Origin: Sinorhizobium terangae
Lineage (GTDB): Bacteria > Pseudomonadota > Alphaproteobacteria > Rhizobiales > Rhizobiaceae
Assembly: GCF_029714365.1 (NCBI RefSeq)
Contig: NZ_CP121659.1
Coordinates: 3,906,376-3,970,375, forward strand
Reading direction: 5' to 3'
Length of the DNA stretch: 64,000 nucleotides
Made by a program: the position numbers and the translations under genes. Every line of letters starts with the position of its first letter. Positions within the stretch are counted from its first letter, which is position 1. The notes beneath the pieces are model-generated. The model was not told the DNA's origin, ran no database searches, and saw nothing but the letters and a program-made list of their open reading frames with translations. Positions 8,622 through 18,047 of this stretch are shown here, piece by piece.

Positions 8622-10501
8622 CAGAGTGACTCCAGGAATGTGATCAGGGCTTTTCGGTCGTCCTTCGGCAGGGCGGCAAAGGCGTTGCGAGCCTTTTCCG
8701 CCTCACCGCCGTGCCAAAGGACGGCCTCGGTAAGATTACGGGCGCGGCCATCGTGAAGGAAGAAGGTGTGGCCGCTGACGGTTTGCGTCAGTCCGATCCC
8801 CCAGAGCGGCGGCGTGCGCCACTCTCGGCCATTGGCGACGCCGACTTGTTGGCCGTCTGCGAGACCTTCACCCATGTCGTGCAGCAGGAAATCCGAATAG
8901 GGCCAGATCAACTGGAACGTCTGCTCCTTGTGCGATGCATCGCGCCGGGTCACGAATTTGGGCGCATGGCAGGCCACGCAGCCGGATTCGTAGAAGAGCC
9001 GCTTGCCCCTCAAGGTTTCCGGAAAGCTTGCCTTTCGGCGGGCGGGCACGGCCAGGTTGGAGGCGTAGAAGGTGACCAGCCCAAGCACCGGATCGGGTGC
9101 TTCGACGGGGCCGAGCCGTTCCTGAACGCCGGTCGGAAGCGCCTGGCAGCCGGTCTGCGCCTCGGTGCAATCGCCATGGCTGCGATCGTTGTCGGGGTTG
9201 GATATGCCGATGTCGATGGCGAAGGCGTCGGCGGCTTGTTGTCGGAGCGTCGGGCTTTGGGCCTTCCAGCCGAAGCGGCCAAGCGTTACGGTTCCGGTTT
9301 TGGCATCGCGGACCAGCGCGGGCCGCCCGCTGATGCCGTCCCTGTCGCGGTCCTCCGGATCTGCGCGCGCGAAAATGTCGGCCTCGTGGATCGCCTCGAT
9401 CAGGCCGAGACCGATCATCAGGGAGGCGACGCGCGGCGAAAGCGTCGTTGTCGGATCGAGCGGGCCATAGCCGAGGCCGGCGACCGTGTAATGCGGCTTC
9501 CGCAGAAAAGCCGTCTCGCCGTCCGCAAGCCTCACCTGCTCTTCCTTATAGGTGATCTTTACGCGCCCTTCGGCTGCAAGCCCCGGCACGGCACTGTCCT
9601 GGAGTTGCGCACCGTAAACAGGATCGGGAAAATTGAGCGCGGCATGGGCGGCGACCATCTCCCGTTCGGCGTCATCGCGCGGCGCACGCGCAAAGCGATA
9701 GAACATCGATGTTGAGCCGGACCCGCCTTCCGGCGGTCGGCCGCGTCCGTCGCGGGGATGACAGCTCTCGCAGGAACGGGCGTTGTAGAGCGGGCCGAGC
9801 CCGTCGGAGGCCTGCGTGGAGGAGGGGGATGAAACCCAGAGCTTCTCGAAGAGCGCCTTGCCGAGCTTGAAGTTCTGCTCGGCCTCAAAGGGAAGGTTCG
9901 CCGAAAACTGGGAGAAGACTTGCCGGTCGGCCGGCGCGATTGTCGTTGCGGCGCCGGCGGAAAGGGCCTCGAACTGTTCGGCCTTGAAGAAATCCGTCGT
10001 TGGTCGGGTGACGGTCAGCACGCGTTCGCGGTCGTGCTCGGAAAGGTCCTGGCGCGCAGGGCGAGGCGAGATCTGGTTGTTTGCCACCTGTCCGGCGCTG
10101 CACCCCCCTCTGCCCTGCCGGGCATCTCCCCCACAAGGGGGGAGATCGGCAAGGGGCGATGTCCCGCTCAATCCACTAACCTGGGCGTGTGCCGTTGAAT
10201 TCGACCCCGGCCCCTGCGCGCTTACTGTCGGGCAAGGCTTTGCTTCCGGCCAATCTCCCCCCTTGTGGAGGAGATGCCCGGCAGGGCAGAGGGGGGTATC
10301 GACGCCGCCTTTCCCGATTTCAGCCTTTGGTATCCCTCGGGGTTCCGCTTTGACGACGAGGCCGGGACCGTCGCCCGTCGCCGCTGCTGTTGCGGTGACG
10401 CTGATGAGCGCGGCGATGGGCAGCGCGAAGAGGCGGGAGGTCACATGCATTGGACTTGGGCCGGGCCGCACCTTTTCGGAGCGGCCCGCCTTTCGGCTCA
10501 T
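8621..10501 (-). CDS. Di-heme oxidoreductase (DUF1111) with repeat-derived insertion
   Basis: Periplasmic di-heme cytochrome-like protein of the DUF1111 family, usually encoded with imelysins. Two heme-binding motifs are seen, CESCH (residues 244-248) and CVACH (508-512); the core begins around residue 155 and includes LFEKLWVSSPSSTQASDGLGPLYN. The signal peptide is HVTSRLFALPIAALISVTATAAA. Between signal and core, about residues 69-133 are encoded by a palindromic repeat in frame. The start at 10501 overlaps the irpA stop (ATGA); ATG 10448-10450 right before the signal peptide is an alternative. Likely redox partner in iron acquisition, by inference. Confidence 0.85.
   Translation of the reverse strand: MSRKAGRSEKVRPGPSPMHVTSRLFALPIAALISVTATAAATGDGPGLVVKAEPRGIPKAEIGKGGVDTPLCPAGHLLHKGGDWPEAKPCPTVSAQGPGSNSTAHAQVSGLSGTSPLADLPPCGGDARQGRGGCSAGQVANNQISPRPARQDLSEHDRERVLTVTRPTTDFFKAEQFEALSAGAATTIAPADRQVFSQFSANLPFEAEQNFKLGKALFEKLWVSSPSSTQASDGLGPLYNARSCESCHPRDGRGRPPEGGSGSTSMFYRFARAPRDDAEREMVAAHAALNFPDPVYGAQLQDSAVPGLAAEGRVKITYKEEQVRLADGETAFLRKPHYTVAGLGYGPLDPTTTLSPRVASLMIGLGLIEAIHEADIFARADPEDRDRDGISGRPALVRDAKTGTVTLGRFGWKAQSPTLRQQAADAFAIDIGISNPDNDRSHGDCTEAQTGCQALPTGVQERLGPVEAPDPVLGLVTFYASNLAVPARRKASFPETLRGKRLFYESGCVACHAPKFVTRRDASHKEQTFQLIWPYSDFLLHDMGEGLADGQQVGVANGREWRTPPLWGIGLTQTVSGHTFFLHDGRARNLTEAVLWHGGEAEKARNAFAALPKDDRKALITFLESL
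10103..10296. repeat. Palindromic repeat inside the DUF1111 reading frame
   Basis: Perfect 27-bp inverted ends: a run beginning CCCCCCTCTGCCCTGCCGGG at 10103 is mirrored at 10270-10296. Internal arms CTCCCCCACAAGGGGGGAG and its mirror CTCCCCCCTTGTGGAGGAG also occur. It is read through as protein (about residues 69-133), with no stop in the used frame. Confidence 0.85.
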
Positions 10502-11778
10502 TGGAAGACGGCGCTAGGATTATCCAGGCTGTCGGAACCTTCAAGCTCGATCGTGCCGAGATCGAGTGAGGCGATGACGCGTTCGACGGTCTTCGCCTGC
10601 GCGATCAGGCCGTCGATCGCGGCCTGGACGGTGGCGTTACCCTCCGCATTGCCTTCGCCGATCATCTGGTCATAGGCCTCGACCGTTTCGGCGCGCTTCG
10701 CCATCGCCTGCATCTTTTCGACCGTGGCGGCAAGGTTGTCCTTCAGCTCCTTGTCCAGCGCCGCATCCTTCGCGGCAACGAGTTCGGAAATCGAGGGACC
10801 GGTGAGCTTCGTGCCGTCGACACGGGTATATTCGCCGGTATAGGCGGACTGGATGCCGATCGCGTCATGGAGATGCGAGTTGTGCGTGTTGTCCGAGAAG
10901 CAATCGTGCTCTTCTTCCGGATCATGCAGCAGCAGGCCGAGCTTCATGCGCTCGCCCGCGAGTTCCCCGTAGGAAAGCGAGCCCATGCCGGTGAGGATGG
11001 TGGCGAGGCCGGCCTTGGGATCGGCTTCCACCGCCTTGGCGGCGGCGCCATCCGGCGTCCAGTTGGCGACCATCTCCTTGAGGTCGGAAACGAGCAAACT
11101 GGTGGCTGCCTTCAGGTAGGCGGCTCGGCGATCGCAGTTGCCGTTCGTGCAGGCCTTGGTATCGAAGTCGGTATAGGAGCGGTTGCCGGCGCCCGGGCCT
11201 GTGCCGTTCAGGTCCTGTCCCCAGAGCAGGAATTCGATCGCATGGTAGCCGGTCGCAACGTTCGCCTCGATGCCGCCTGCTTCCTGCAGCGTCCCGGACA
11301 GGAATTCCGGCGTGATGTTCGTCGCGTCGACGTCATTGCCGTCGATCTTGATCGACTTGTTGGCGATCACATTGGCAACGAAAAGAGCGTTCTCGTCGCT
11401 TTCGGTGCCATAGCTCTGGTCGACATAGTCGATCAGACCTTCGTCGAGCGGCCAAGCGTTCACCTTGCCTTCCCACTCATCGACGATCGCGTTGCCGAAA
11501 CGATAGACCTCGGTTTCCTGATAGGGGTTGCGCGCCTTGAGCCAGGCGTCACGCGCGGCCTTCAAGGTCTCTTCGCTCGGGCTTGCGATCAGCGCGTCAA
11601 CCGCCTTGTCGAGGGCTTCGGCCGTCGTCAGGGCATCTTCGTATTTGGCGTGTGCAACGGCAGCATAGTGCTTGACCACCTGAGCGGCGTCGGTGGCGGC
11701 ATTCGCCGGTTGCAAAGCCAGCGCAGACGTTGCCGTCATGAGCGCCAGCGCGGCGGCGCGGATGCAATTCTTGGTCAT
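10498..11778 (-). CDS. irpA: Iron-regulated imelysin IrpA
   Basis: Imelysin-family envelope protein of 426 residues, similar to the iron-regulated protein A group. Signal peptide CIRAAALALMTATSALA followed by the mature protein. The family GxHxxE-type signature is present as GYHAIEFLLWGQDLNGTGPG, with RSYTDF after it. Start ATG 11776-11778 has the good ribosome site GGAGAGGGTC. First gene of the run irpA-DUF1111-imelysin, joined by ATGA-type overlaps. An Irr-box-like sequence at 11879-11895 and a TTGACA hexamer (complement of 11864-11869) lie upstream and fit iron control, though not proven. Confidence 0.88.
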   Translation of the reverse strand: MTKNCIRAAALALMTATSALALQPANAATDAAQVVKHYAAVAHAKYEDALTTAEALDKAVDALIASPSEETLKAARDAWLKARNPYQETEVYRFGNAIVDEWEGKVNAWPLDEGLIDYVDQSYGTESDENALFVANVIANKSIKIDGNDVDATNITPEFLSGTLQEAGGIEANVATGYHAIEFLLWGQDLNGTGPGAGNRSYTDFDTKACTNGNCDRRAAYLKAATSLLVSDLKEMVANWTPDGAAAKAVEADPKAGLATILTGMGSLSYGELAGERMKLGLLLHDPEEEHDCFSDNTHNSHLHDAIGIQSAYTGEYTRVDGTKLTGPSISELVAAKDAALDKELKDNLAATVEKMQAMAKRAETVEAYDQMIGEGNAEGNATVQAAIDGLIAQAKTVERVIASLDLGTIELEGSDSLDNPSAVFQ

Positions 11779-11878
11779 GACCCTCTCCTTGGCTTGTTCC
11801 AGGGCCGAGCAGACGCCTCGAGACCCGTTGAAGCGGCTTTGTCATGGACCAAAAGTAAACTTGTGTCAAAGTGTATAG

Positions 11879-11895
11879 TTTAGAATATTTTCAAT
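11879..11895 (-). promoter_or_regulatory. Candidate Irr (iron control element) box upstream of irpA
   Basis: On the minus strand the 17-mer ATTGAAA-ATA-TTCTAAA matches the TTTAGAA-N3-TTCTAAA pattern of alphaproteobacterial Irr boxes at 11 of 14 specified positions, with one half perfect. It lies about 100 bp upstream of irpA. Consensus quoted from memory; binding is inferred. Confidence 0.4.
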
Positions 11896-11940
11896 CTTTT
11901 CCCGGGCGGCGGGCGGAAAATGCCGGCCTGCTATCCGGCG

Positions 11941-13230
11941 TTAGCTCCTTCGGCCCATAAGGCAGAAGAAAAACCCATCCGTGCCGGTCGAGGCGGGTGT
12001 CAGCGTGACCGTCTTCATGTCGGCGGACCACGGCTGCGGCTTGTCGGTACCGAAGAGTGCCGCCCATGTGTCGGCGGCCGAGAGAATCTCGAATTCCGGA
12101 TTGTCCTCGCAGAAGCCGTAGACCTGCGACTCGTTCTCCTCGGGAAGCACCGAGCAGGTCACGTAGATCAGATGTCCGCCCGGCCGAACGAAGTGGGCGG
12201 CGCTCGCCAGCGCTTCCTCCTGCTGGGCCAGTCTCTCCTCCAGGTTTTTCTGCGTGAGCCGCCATTTCGTGTCCGGGCGGCGGCGCCACGTGCCGGTCCC
12301 GGTGCAGGGCGCATCCACAAGCACGCGATCGAAGCGCCCGGCAAGCGGCGCCAGGGATTCCGCCGATTCATGCACCTGCACGTTGCGCGTGCCGGCGCGC
12401 TTCAGCCGCTCGATGATCGGCGCCAGCCGCTTGCGATCGGTGTCGTAGGCGTGGACCTGGCCCTTGTTGTTCATCGCTGCCGACATTGCGAGTGTCTTGC
12501 CGCCGCCACCGGCGCAGTAGTCGAGCACTTGCTCGCCCTCCTGCGGGAAAACGAGGTCGGCGACGATCTGCGAGCCTTCGTCCTGAACTTCGAACCAACC
12601 CTTCTGGAACGAGATCTCCGCTGTAACGTTCGGAAGGCGCGAGGCGCCTTCACCGGCCGGGATGCGCACCCCGTGGCGCGCGATCGTCGCCGGTTCGGCG
12701 CCGCTGCGCTCGAGCGCCTTCAACACCTTGTCACGGTTCGCCTTCAGTGTATTGACGCGCAGGTCCAGCGTTGGCCGGCCGGCAAGCGCCTGAGCCTCCT
12801 CGAGCCAGTGGTCGGAGAAGTTTTCCTCGAAAGAGGCCTGCGTCCATTCCGGAATATCTGCCTGCACATGCTTGGGCGCGTCTTCGAGCCGACGCTTGGC
12901 AAAGGCGTTCATCATTTCCGCTGAAGGCGCCTCAGGCGCGAACTTGTCGTCGATGAGCTCCGCGGCAAGCGTCTCGGGGGAAAAGCCCCATTGCCGATAC
13001 ATGACCGCGTGCCCAAGCGTCGCGGCGCTGTCGCTGTCCATCAGATAGGCGTGCGACAGTTTCATCCGCAGCGCGTCATAGACGATGTTGCCGATGGCGG
13101 CACGGTCGCCCGATCCGGCGAAGCGGTGCGAAAGACCCCAGTCCTTGAGCGCGTCGGCGACGGGACGCTTCCGTTTCTCTATGTCGTCAAGAACCTCGAT
13201 GGCTCCGGCGAGCCTTCCGCCCAATCGCAT
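11941..13230 (-). CDS. RsmB/NOP family class I SAM-dependent RNA methyltransferase
   Basis: Likely rRNA cytosine-5 methyltransferase, 429 residues. The SAM-binding segment is VLDYCAGGGGKTLAMSA; the two family cysteines appear in DAPCTGTGTWRRRPD and YVTCSVLPEENE, the latter pair defining the Nop2/Sun/RsmB mechanism. An N-terminal NusB-like helical region (GAIEVLDDIEKRKRPVADAL) is present. Start ATG 13228-13230 (MRLGGRL); the long upstream open frame is unconserved low-complexity sequence. The exact RNA position modified is not deducible. Confidence 0.9.
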   Translation of the reverse strand: MRLGGRLAGAIEVLDDIEKRKRPVADALKDWGLSHRFAGSGDRAAIGNIVYDALRMKLSHAYLMDSDSAATLGHAVMYRQWGFSPETLAAELIDDKFAPEAPSAEMMNAFAKRRLEDAPKHVQADIPEWTQASFEENFSDHWLEEAQALAGRPTLDLRVNTLKANRDKVLKALERSGAEPATIARHGVRIPAGEGASRLPNVTAEISFQKGWFEVQDEGSQIVADLVFPQEGEQVLDYCAGGGGKTLAMSAAMNNKGQVHAYDTDRKRLAPIIERLKRAGTRNVQVHESAESLAPLAGRFDRVLVDAPCTGTGTWRRRPDTKWRLTQKNLEERLAQQEEALASAAHFVRPGGHLIYVTCSVLPEENESQVYGFCEDNPEFEILSAADTWAALFGTDKPQPWSADMKTVTLTPASTGTDGFFFCLMGRRS

Positions 13231-13367
13231 CTTCGATGAACTCCTTTTTCGCCGTGGTAACGGCGATGACACCGAAGAGCAAGACGGATGCGGTATAAAT
13301 GCGAGAGACCCGCAGCCTCCATAAACAAATCTGCCCGGAGCGATAATCGGGCGGAAGTATTGGCGTA

Positions 13368-13742
13368 TCAGGAATTGATGACCTGGTAACAGATGCTGGC
13401 GGTTCCCGAGCGGATCATGCCGATTTGCGAGGCGGCCGCCTTCGACAGATCGAGCACGCGGCCGCGAATGAATGGACCGCGATCGTTGATGCGGACGACG
13501 ACCGTCTTGCCGTTGCGCTTGTTGGTGACTGCGACCTTCGTGCCGAATTTGAGGCTGCGGTGGGCGGCGGTGAGCCGCGCGGCGTTCATTCTTTCGCCGG
13601 ACGCGGTCTTGGAGGTCAGTGCGTACCAGGATGCACCGCCGCAAGCGGACCCTGCTGCCTGACTATCGGATGCCGAGACCAACCCCATCCCGACGGTGAA
13701 TAGCACTGCTGCGGCAGCAGTTTTAATGTTCGCTGGTTTCAA
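13368..13742 (-). CDS. rlpA: RlpA-like septal ring lytic transglycosylase family protein
   Basis: Small secreted double-psi beta-barrel protein, 124 residues from the chosen start. A signal peptide ([20 protein letters not shown]) precedes the RlpA domain, which shows [39 protein letters not shown] and the catalytic-type INDRGPF segment. I chose TTG 13740-13742, preceded by GTGGGGG; another TTG at 13829 would add 29 residues. No SPOR domain follows, so this is the short form. Role in peptidoglycan processing at division is inferred from family. A CtrA-like site lies upstream. Confidence 0.8.
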   Translation of the reverse strand: MKPANIKTAAAAVLFTVGMGLVSASDSQAAGSACGGASWYALTSKTASGERMNAARLTAAHRSLKFGTKVAVTNKRNGKTVVVRINDRGPFIRGRVLDLSKAAASQIGMIRSGTASICYQVINS

Positions 13743-13832
13743 GCGACGACCCCCACGGTTTGAAAGTTTAGTTAATTTTCCCTGCTGATCGACGTAATTG
13801 AGGCGAAAAATGGCAAAACCGTGCTTCAACCG

Positions 13833-13847
13833 TTAACTGTCTATTAG
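13833..13847. promoter_or_regulatory. CtrA-like half-site pair upstream of rlpA
   Basis: TTAA-CTGTCTA-TTAG matches the TTAA-N7-TTAA spacing of the alphaproteobacterial cell-cycle regulator CtrA with one mismatch. It lies just upstream of the outer TTG start of rlpA. Short motif; may be chance. Confidence 0.25.
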
Positions 13848-13940
13848 GTATTCTTGAAAAGCAGTGGAAATTTAAAATGGGAGATTGTTTGAATTATTTT
13901 AAATCGTGGTGCGAAGTTCCTAGGAATCAGGGGTTAGACG

Positions 13941-14040
13941 TCGAACGCGACGCAAGGCAGAGTGCAGGCTCCCCGCGTTCGAAAAAAAACATTTAAAAGT
14001 TCGATTCGCATGAATTTCCATGAATCCCGTTCGTGGAAAT
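13941..14040. other. Structured AT-rich intergenic segment, possible RNA element
   Basis: Within the gap 13830-14203, which holds no gene, two hairpins follow one another. The first has perfect 9-bp arms TCGAACGCG (13941-13949) and CGCGTTCGA (13974-13982) around 24 bases, followed by eight A residues. The second has 7-bp arms ATTTCCA (14014-14020) and TGGAAAT (14034-14040). Direct repeat CATGAAT occurs beside the second. No poly-T terminator is evident on the plus strand. It could be a leader, small RNA or protein-binding region; function unknown. Confidence 0.3.
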
Positions 14041-14203
14041 CCGCTAACTAGCGCGCAGGTTGTGCGATTGGGCGAAGTATAGGCCAAATATGGGCAAGCG
14101 TTAGGCAGTCAAACGAAAGTCGAGTTCACTGTTACTATCGGATGATCTGAAGACATGCTTTCATCCGAACGGATTATTCTGGATACGTGAATTGTGGGGG
14201 AGT

Positions 14204-15079
14204 CTACTTGCCGCGCCAGGCGCCGGATTGCCACAACTGTGCAAGCGACACGCGATAGTTCGGGAAGGCGAATTGGAAGCCAGCCTCGCGAAGGCGTGCA
14301 TTCGAGACGCGCTTGTTCTCGCCATAGAAGGAGCGCGCCATTGGCGACAGTTCGGCGGTCTCGAAGGGAATTTCCGGTGGCGGCTCGACGCCCATGAGCC
14401 GGGCGGCTTCCGCTACCACGTCCTGCGGCGCGGCCGGCTCATCGTCGGTGACGTTGAAGACTCCACCCATGCCACGGTTGGCGAGAAAGGCGGCAGCCGA
14501 TCCGATGTCTTCGACACGAATGCGGTTGAAGACCTGGTTTGGCTTCACCAGCCGGCGTGCCGTGCCTTCGGCGAGATTGCGAAAGGCATTGCGCCCCGGA
14601 CCGTAGATGCCGGCAAGGCGCAGGATCGCGACGGGAATGCGCTGCTGCGCGCCGTAGTGAAGCCAGGCATCCTCAGCCTCGACCCGCTCGACCGAACGCT
14701 GGGAAACCGGCTTGTAGGGCGTGTCTTCCGTCACCCAGGCGCCCTTGTGGTCGCCATAGACGCCGACGGTGGAAAGATAGCCGATCCAGCGAAGGTTCGG
14801 CAAAAGCTCGGGCAACGGCTGGACGCCGGCGCGGAACATCGGGTCGCCGTCGCGTCCCGGGGCAATTGACTGGACGAGGTGGGTTGCCTGGCGCATAGCG
14901 TCCGCGAGCTCGGCGGATATCGCCGTTCCATCGTAAAGGAGGGGGCGAATCCCGGCTTGTGCGAGTTCGGAGAGCCTTTCGGGCGAACGAGTTGTGCCGG
15001 TCATGGACTGGGCGGCAGGCGCCAGCGCTTTCGCGATCGCCGTGCCGGAATAGCCGGCGCCAAGAATCAGGACATGCAT
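14204..15079 (-). CDS. NAD-dependent epimerase/SDR family protein
   Basis: Extended-type SDR fold protein of 291 residues. The N-terminal dinucleotide motif is [13 protein letters not shown] (GxGxxG type). Conserved elements [16 protein letters not shown] and [13 protein letters not shown] are typical of the NAD-dependent epimerase/dehydratase group related to YeeZ. Start ATG 15077-15079 ([10 protein letters not shown]) with GGAG upstream; the start overlaps the queG coding end by 13 bases, so the two are likely co-transcribed. Substrate not known. Confidence 0.85.
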   Translation of the reverse strand: MHVLILGAGYSGTAIAKALAPAAQSMTGTTRSPERLSELAQAGIRPLLYDGTAISAELADAMRQATHLVQSIAPGRDGDPMFRAGVQPLPELLPNLRWIGYLSTVGVYGDHKGAWVTEDTPYKPVSQRSVERVEAEDAWLHYGAQQRIPVAILRLAGIYGPGRNAFRNLAEGTARRLVKPNQVFNRIRVEDIGSAAAFLANRGMGGVFNVTDDEPAAPQDVVAEAARLMGVEPPPEIPFETAELSPMARSFYGENKRVSNARLREAGFQFAFPNYRVSLAQLWQSGAWRGK

Positions 15080-16239
15080 CGGCTTACTCCTGCCATTTCC
15101 CATTCGGAAAGAACGTCGTTGTCGGTTTCCAGCTCACACTGCCCGGCGAAGGCGACAAGTTCGTCGCGCGGCAATAGCCGCGAGAGCGCCCAGATGGCCA
15201 TGCCCCTTACTGTTGGGGAAGCGTCGCGCACCAATGCCTTGCAATGCGGTATCAGACCTTTTTCGCCGGAATTGCCGGCCGCGATCAAGGCGTTTCTGAC
15301 GAAACGGTCGCGGCCGATGCGTTTAACCGGAGAACCGGAGAAGAAGGTGCGAAACGCCGCATCGTCCAAGGTCAGCAGGAAATTCAATTCCGGCTCCTTC
15401 AGGTCGTCGCGGGGCTTGAGCTTCATCTCAGAGGCCGAACGCGCGAACTTGTTCCACGGGCAGGCCGCAAGACAGTCGTCGCAGCCATAGATCCGGTTGC
15501 CGATCAGAGGGCGGAGCTCGGGCTCGATCGGCCCCTTGTGCTCGATCGTCAGGTAGGAAATGCAGCGCCGTGCGTCGATCTGGTAAGGCGCCGGAAAGGC
15601 GCCGGTCGGGCAGGCATCGAGGCAGGCGCGACAGGAGCCGCAATGGTCGCGTTCGGGCTCGTCGAAATCGAGATCGGCGGTCGTGAAAAGGCTGCCGAGA
15701 AACAGCCACGAACCGTATTCGCGGCTGACGAGATTAGTGTGCTTGCCCTGCCAGCCGATACCGGCCTTCTCGGCGAGCGGCTTTTCCATGACCGGGGCCG
15801 TGTCCACGAAGACTTTCACGTCCTCGCCGGCGCGGGCGGCAAAGCGCGTCGCGATCTCCTTGAGCCGCCCCTTGACGACATCGTGGTAATCGCGGTTCTG
15901 CGCATAAACCGAAATCGCCCCCCGCTCCCGCCTGCTGAGGATCGCGCGCGGATCGTCCTCGGGACCGTAGTTCATGCCGAACATGACGATCGAGCGGACG
16001 TTGCTCCACAGCACGCGGGGATCGGACCGGCGTTCTGCCGTTTCGGCGAGCCACTCCATCGTGCCATGGGCGCCTTCGGCCAGAAACTGTCTCAGCCGTG
16101 CGGGCGCCTCAGGGATGGCGTCCGGCCTGGTGATGCGACAGATATCGAAGCCCTTGTCTGCCGCCTCGCTCTTCAGGAACGCGGTCAGTGTGCTGCGTTT
16201 CCTCCCCTGGTTCTCCGCTCTTACAGCGTCGCCAGGCAT
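15067..16239 (-). CDS. queG: Epoxyqueuosine reductase
   Basis: Cobalamin- and iron-sulfur-dependent enzyme that reduces epoxyqueuosine to queuosine in tRNA, the last step of Q synthesis; cytosolic. 390 residues. Two ferredoxin-type clusters are visible, [12 protein letters not shown] and [10 protein letters not shown], and the C-terminus has HEAT-like helices ([14 protein letters not shown]). Start ATG 16237-16239 ([10 protein letters not shown]) with AAGG upstream. It follows the fzlA-like gene by 10 bp and overlaps the epimerase gene, so the three form an operon. Confidence 0.95.
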   Translation of the reverse strand: MPGDAVRAENQGRKRSTLTAFLKSEAADKGFDICRITRPDAIPEAPARLRQFLAEGAHGTMEWLAETAERRSDPRVLWSNVRSIVMFGMNYGPEDDPRAILSRRERGAISVYAQNRDYHDVVKGRLKEIATRFAARAGEDVKVFVDTAPVMEKPLAEKAGIGWQGKHTNLVSREYGSWLFLGSLFTTADLDFDEPERDHCGSCRACLDACPTGAFPAPYQIDARRCISYLTIEHKGPIEPELRPLIGNRIYGCDDCLAACPWNKFARSASEMKLKPRDDLKEPELNFLLTLDDAAFRTFFSGSPVKRIGRDRFVRNALIAAGNSGEKGLIPHCKALVRDASPTVRGMAIWALSRLLPRDELVAFAGQCELETDNDVLSEWEMAGVSRCMS

Positions 16240-16249
16240 TGCCTTGTCC

Positions 16250-16942
16250 TCAAAAATCGAGGTCCGCATAGTGCGAAACCGGTGTGACGCCCCGCACGCG
16301 CTCGCCGAGCAGCGGCCGAAAGGACGGGCGGGATTTCAATCGCTGATACCACTCCTTGGCCGTCGGTGCCTCGGACCAGTCGATCTCGCCGAGGTAGTCG
16401 AGCACGGAGATCGCGGCCGCCGCGGCGAGGTCGGCATAGGAGATGCGGTCGCCCGCAAGCCACGGGCGCGAGCCCGCGAGCCAGGAGAGATATTTCATGT
16501 GCTGGCGGATATTGGCGCGCGAGGTGCGCAGGATTTTCGAATCCGGCGCACCTCCACCCTGATCCGGGGTCATCTGCAGCTTGAAGATGCGTTCGCGCAC
16601 CAAGGGGCGTGTCACGTCGGCTTCCATCTTCTGCAGGAACCATTCGGTGAGCCGGCGAATCTCCGCTCGCTGGAACGGATCCTCGGCGAGCAACCGGCGG
16701 TCGCGCTTCATGATGCCGCTGGTCTCATCGAGATATTCCGAAATGATCGTCGCGCCGCAAAGCGCGCGCATGCTGTCGTCGACATAGACAGGCAGCGTGC
16801 CCGCCGGATTGAGCGCCAGAAAGTCGCGCCGGTTCTCCCAGGGCTGCTCCTCGCTCAGCTCTGTCTGGTAGCCGTATTCCGAAAGAATCAGGCGTACGAA
16901 CCGGGAGGCGGAGGACATGGGGTGATGATAGAGTGTCGGCAT
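16250..16942 (-). CDS. fzlA: Glutathione S-transferase family protein, FzlA-like
   Basis: 230-residue GST-fold protein: thioredoxin-like N-terminal domain ([31 protein letters not shown] with the cis-Pro) and helical C-terminal domain ([25 protein letters not shown]). Sequence and placement beside uppP suggest FzlA, the FtsZ-binding division factor of alphaproteobacteria, which is GST-like but not known for glutathione catalysis. This identification is moderate; a plain GST is the alternative. Start ATG 16940-16942; the longer frame upstream is not conserved. First gene of the unit with queG. Confidence 0.75.
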   Translation of the reverse strand: MPTLYHHPMSSASRFVRLILSEYGYQTELSEEQPWENRRDFLALNPAGTLPVYVDDSMRALCGATIISEYLDETSGIMKRDRRLLAEDPFQRAEIRRLTEWFLQKMEADVTRPLVRERIFKLQMTPDQGGGAPDSKILRTSRANIRQHMKYLSWLAGSRPWLAGDRISYADLAAAAAISVLDYLGEIDWSEAPTAKEWYQRLKSRPSFRPLLGERVRGVTPVSHYADLDF

Positions 16943-17111
16943 CGAGGGTCGGCTTCGTGGATCTGTTTTTTCGGGAGCGCTACAGTAGCATCGTGACACA
17001 TGTGTCTGGCCACGGCTTGTCATAAAAACGAGCTATAGGTAGTTCAGGTGGCAAACACAAGCAAATCGACCCTCTCCTCCCACACCCCAACATGTCAGGA
17101 ACATCTTATTT

Positions 17112-17918
17112 ATGGCGGATCAATCGATCATCAGCGCGCTCGTTCTCGGGCTTGTCGAGGGACTGACCGAGTTCATCCCCGTGTCGTCGACGGCGCATGT
17201 TCTTCTTGCCGGCCACTTCCTCGGCTTCAGGTCACCCGGAAATACCTTCGCCGTTCTCATCCAGCTCGGTGCGATCCTCGCGATCCTGCTGGTCTATTTC
17301 CACCGGCTGCTCAAGATCACGCTGGCCTTGCCGTCAAGCGCGCTGGCACGTCGCTTCGTGCTCTCGGTGCTCATCGCCTTTCTTCCGGCGGCGGTCATTG
17401 GTGCCGCGGCCCACGGCTTCATCAAGTCGGTGCTTTTTGAAACACCGATGCTGATCTGTATCGTGTTGATCGTCGGCGGCGTCATCCTCTACGCGATTGA
17501 CCATCTGCCGCTTAAACCCCGTTACACCGATGTGATGGACTATCCGCCATCGCTGGCTTTCAAAATCGGCCTCTTTCAGTGCCTTGCGATGATTCCGGGC
17601 ACGTCGCGTTCCGGCGCCACGATTGCCGGTGCTCTGCTGATGGGAACCGACAAGCGTTCCGCGGCAGAGTTTTCCTTCTTTCTTGCCATGCCGACGATGG
17701 TCGGCGCCTTCACCATCGATCTCTACAAGAACCGCGATGCGCTGTCCTTCGACGATATGACGCTGATTGCGGTCGGCTTCATCGCCGCCTTCGTGGCCGG
17801 GGTGTTTGTCGTGCGCTCGCTGCTCGATTTCGTCTCGTACCGCGGCTTCACGCCCTTCGCGATCTGGCGGATCATCATCGGCGTCGCAGGTCTGATCGGC
17901 CTTTGGCTTCTTGGATAG
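17112..17918 (+). CDS. uppP: Undecaprenyl-diphosphate phosphatase
   Basis: Integral membrane enzyme (BacA type) that recycles undecaprenyl diphosphate to the monophosphate carrier for peptidoglycan and polysaccharide synthesis; overexpression is known to give bacitracin resistance. 268 residues with about eight hydrophobic helices. Active-site motifs: [14 protein letters not shown] near the N-terminus and [15 protein letters not shown] in the middle. Start ATG 17112 with AGGAACATC upstream. Divergent from the fzlA-queG unit with a 169-bp shared upstream region. Confidence 0.97.
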   Translation: MADQSIISALVLGLVEGLTEFIPVSSTAHVLLAGHFLGFRSPGNTFAVLIQLGAILAILLVYFHRLLKITLALPSSALARRFVLSVLIAFLPAAVIGAAAHGFIKSVLFETPMLICIVLIVGGVILYAIDHLPLKPRYTDVMDYPPSLAFKIGLFQCLAMIPGTSRSGATIAGALLMGTDKRSAAEFSFFLAMPTMVGAFTIDLYKNRDALSFDDMTLIAVGFIAAFVAGVFVVRSLLDFVSYRGFTPFAIWRIIIGVAGLIGLWLLG

Positions 17919-17930
17919 GCAAAGAATAAA

Positions 17931-17961
17931 GCCGCATGCGCTCTTTCGAGACGCATGCGGC
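17931..17961. terminator. Perfect hairpin after uppP
   Basis: Perfect 10-bp stem GCCGCATGCG / CGCATGCGGC with an 11-base loop, 12 bp after the uppP stop. No T-run follows, so it may be a weak terminator or a 3' end stabiliser. Confidence 0.6.
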
Positions 17962-18047
17962 TCCCTGGCCCCCGCCAAAACTAAAATGTCACCGTCGCAG
18001 TGCCGTCCGTCTCTGGGGGGACCGCTCTTTATGCGACAGGTGCCGGC

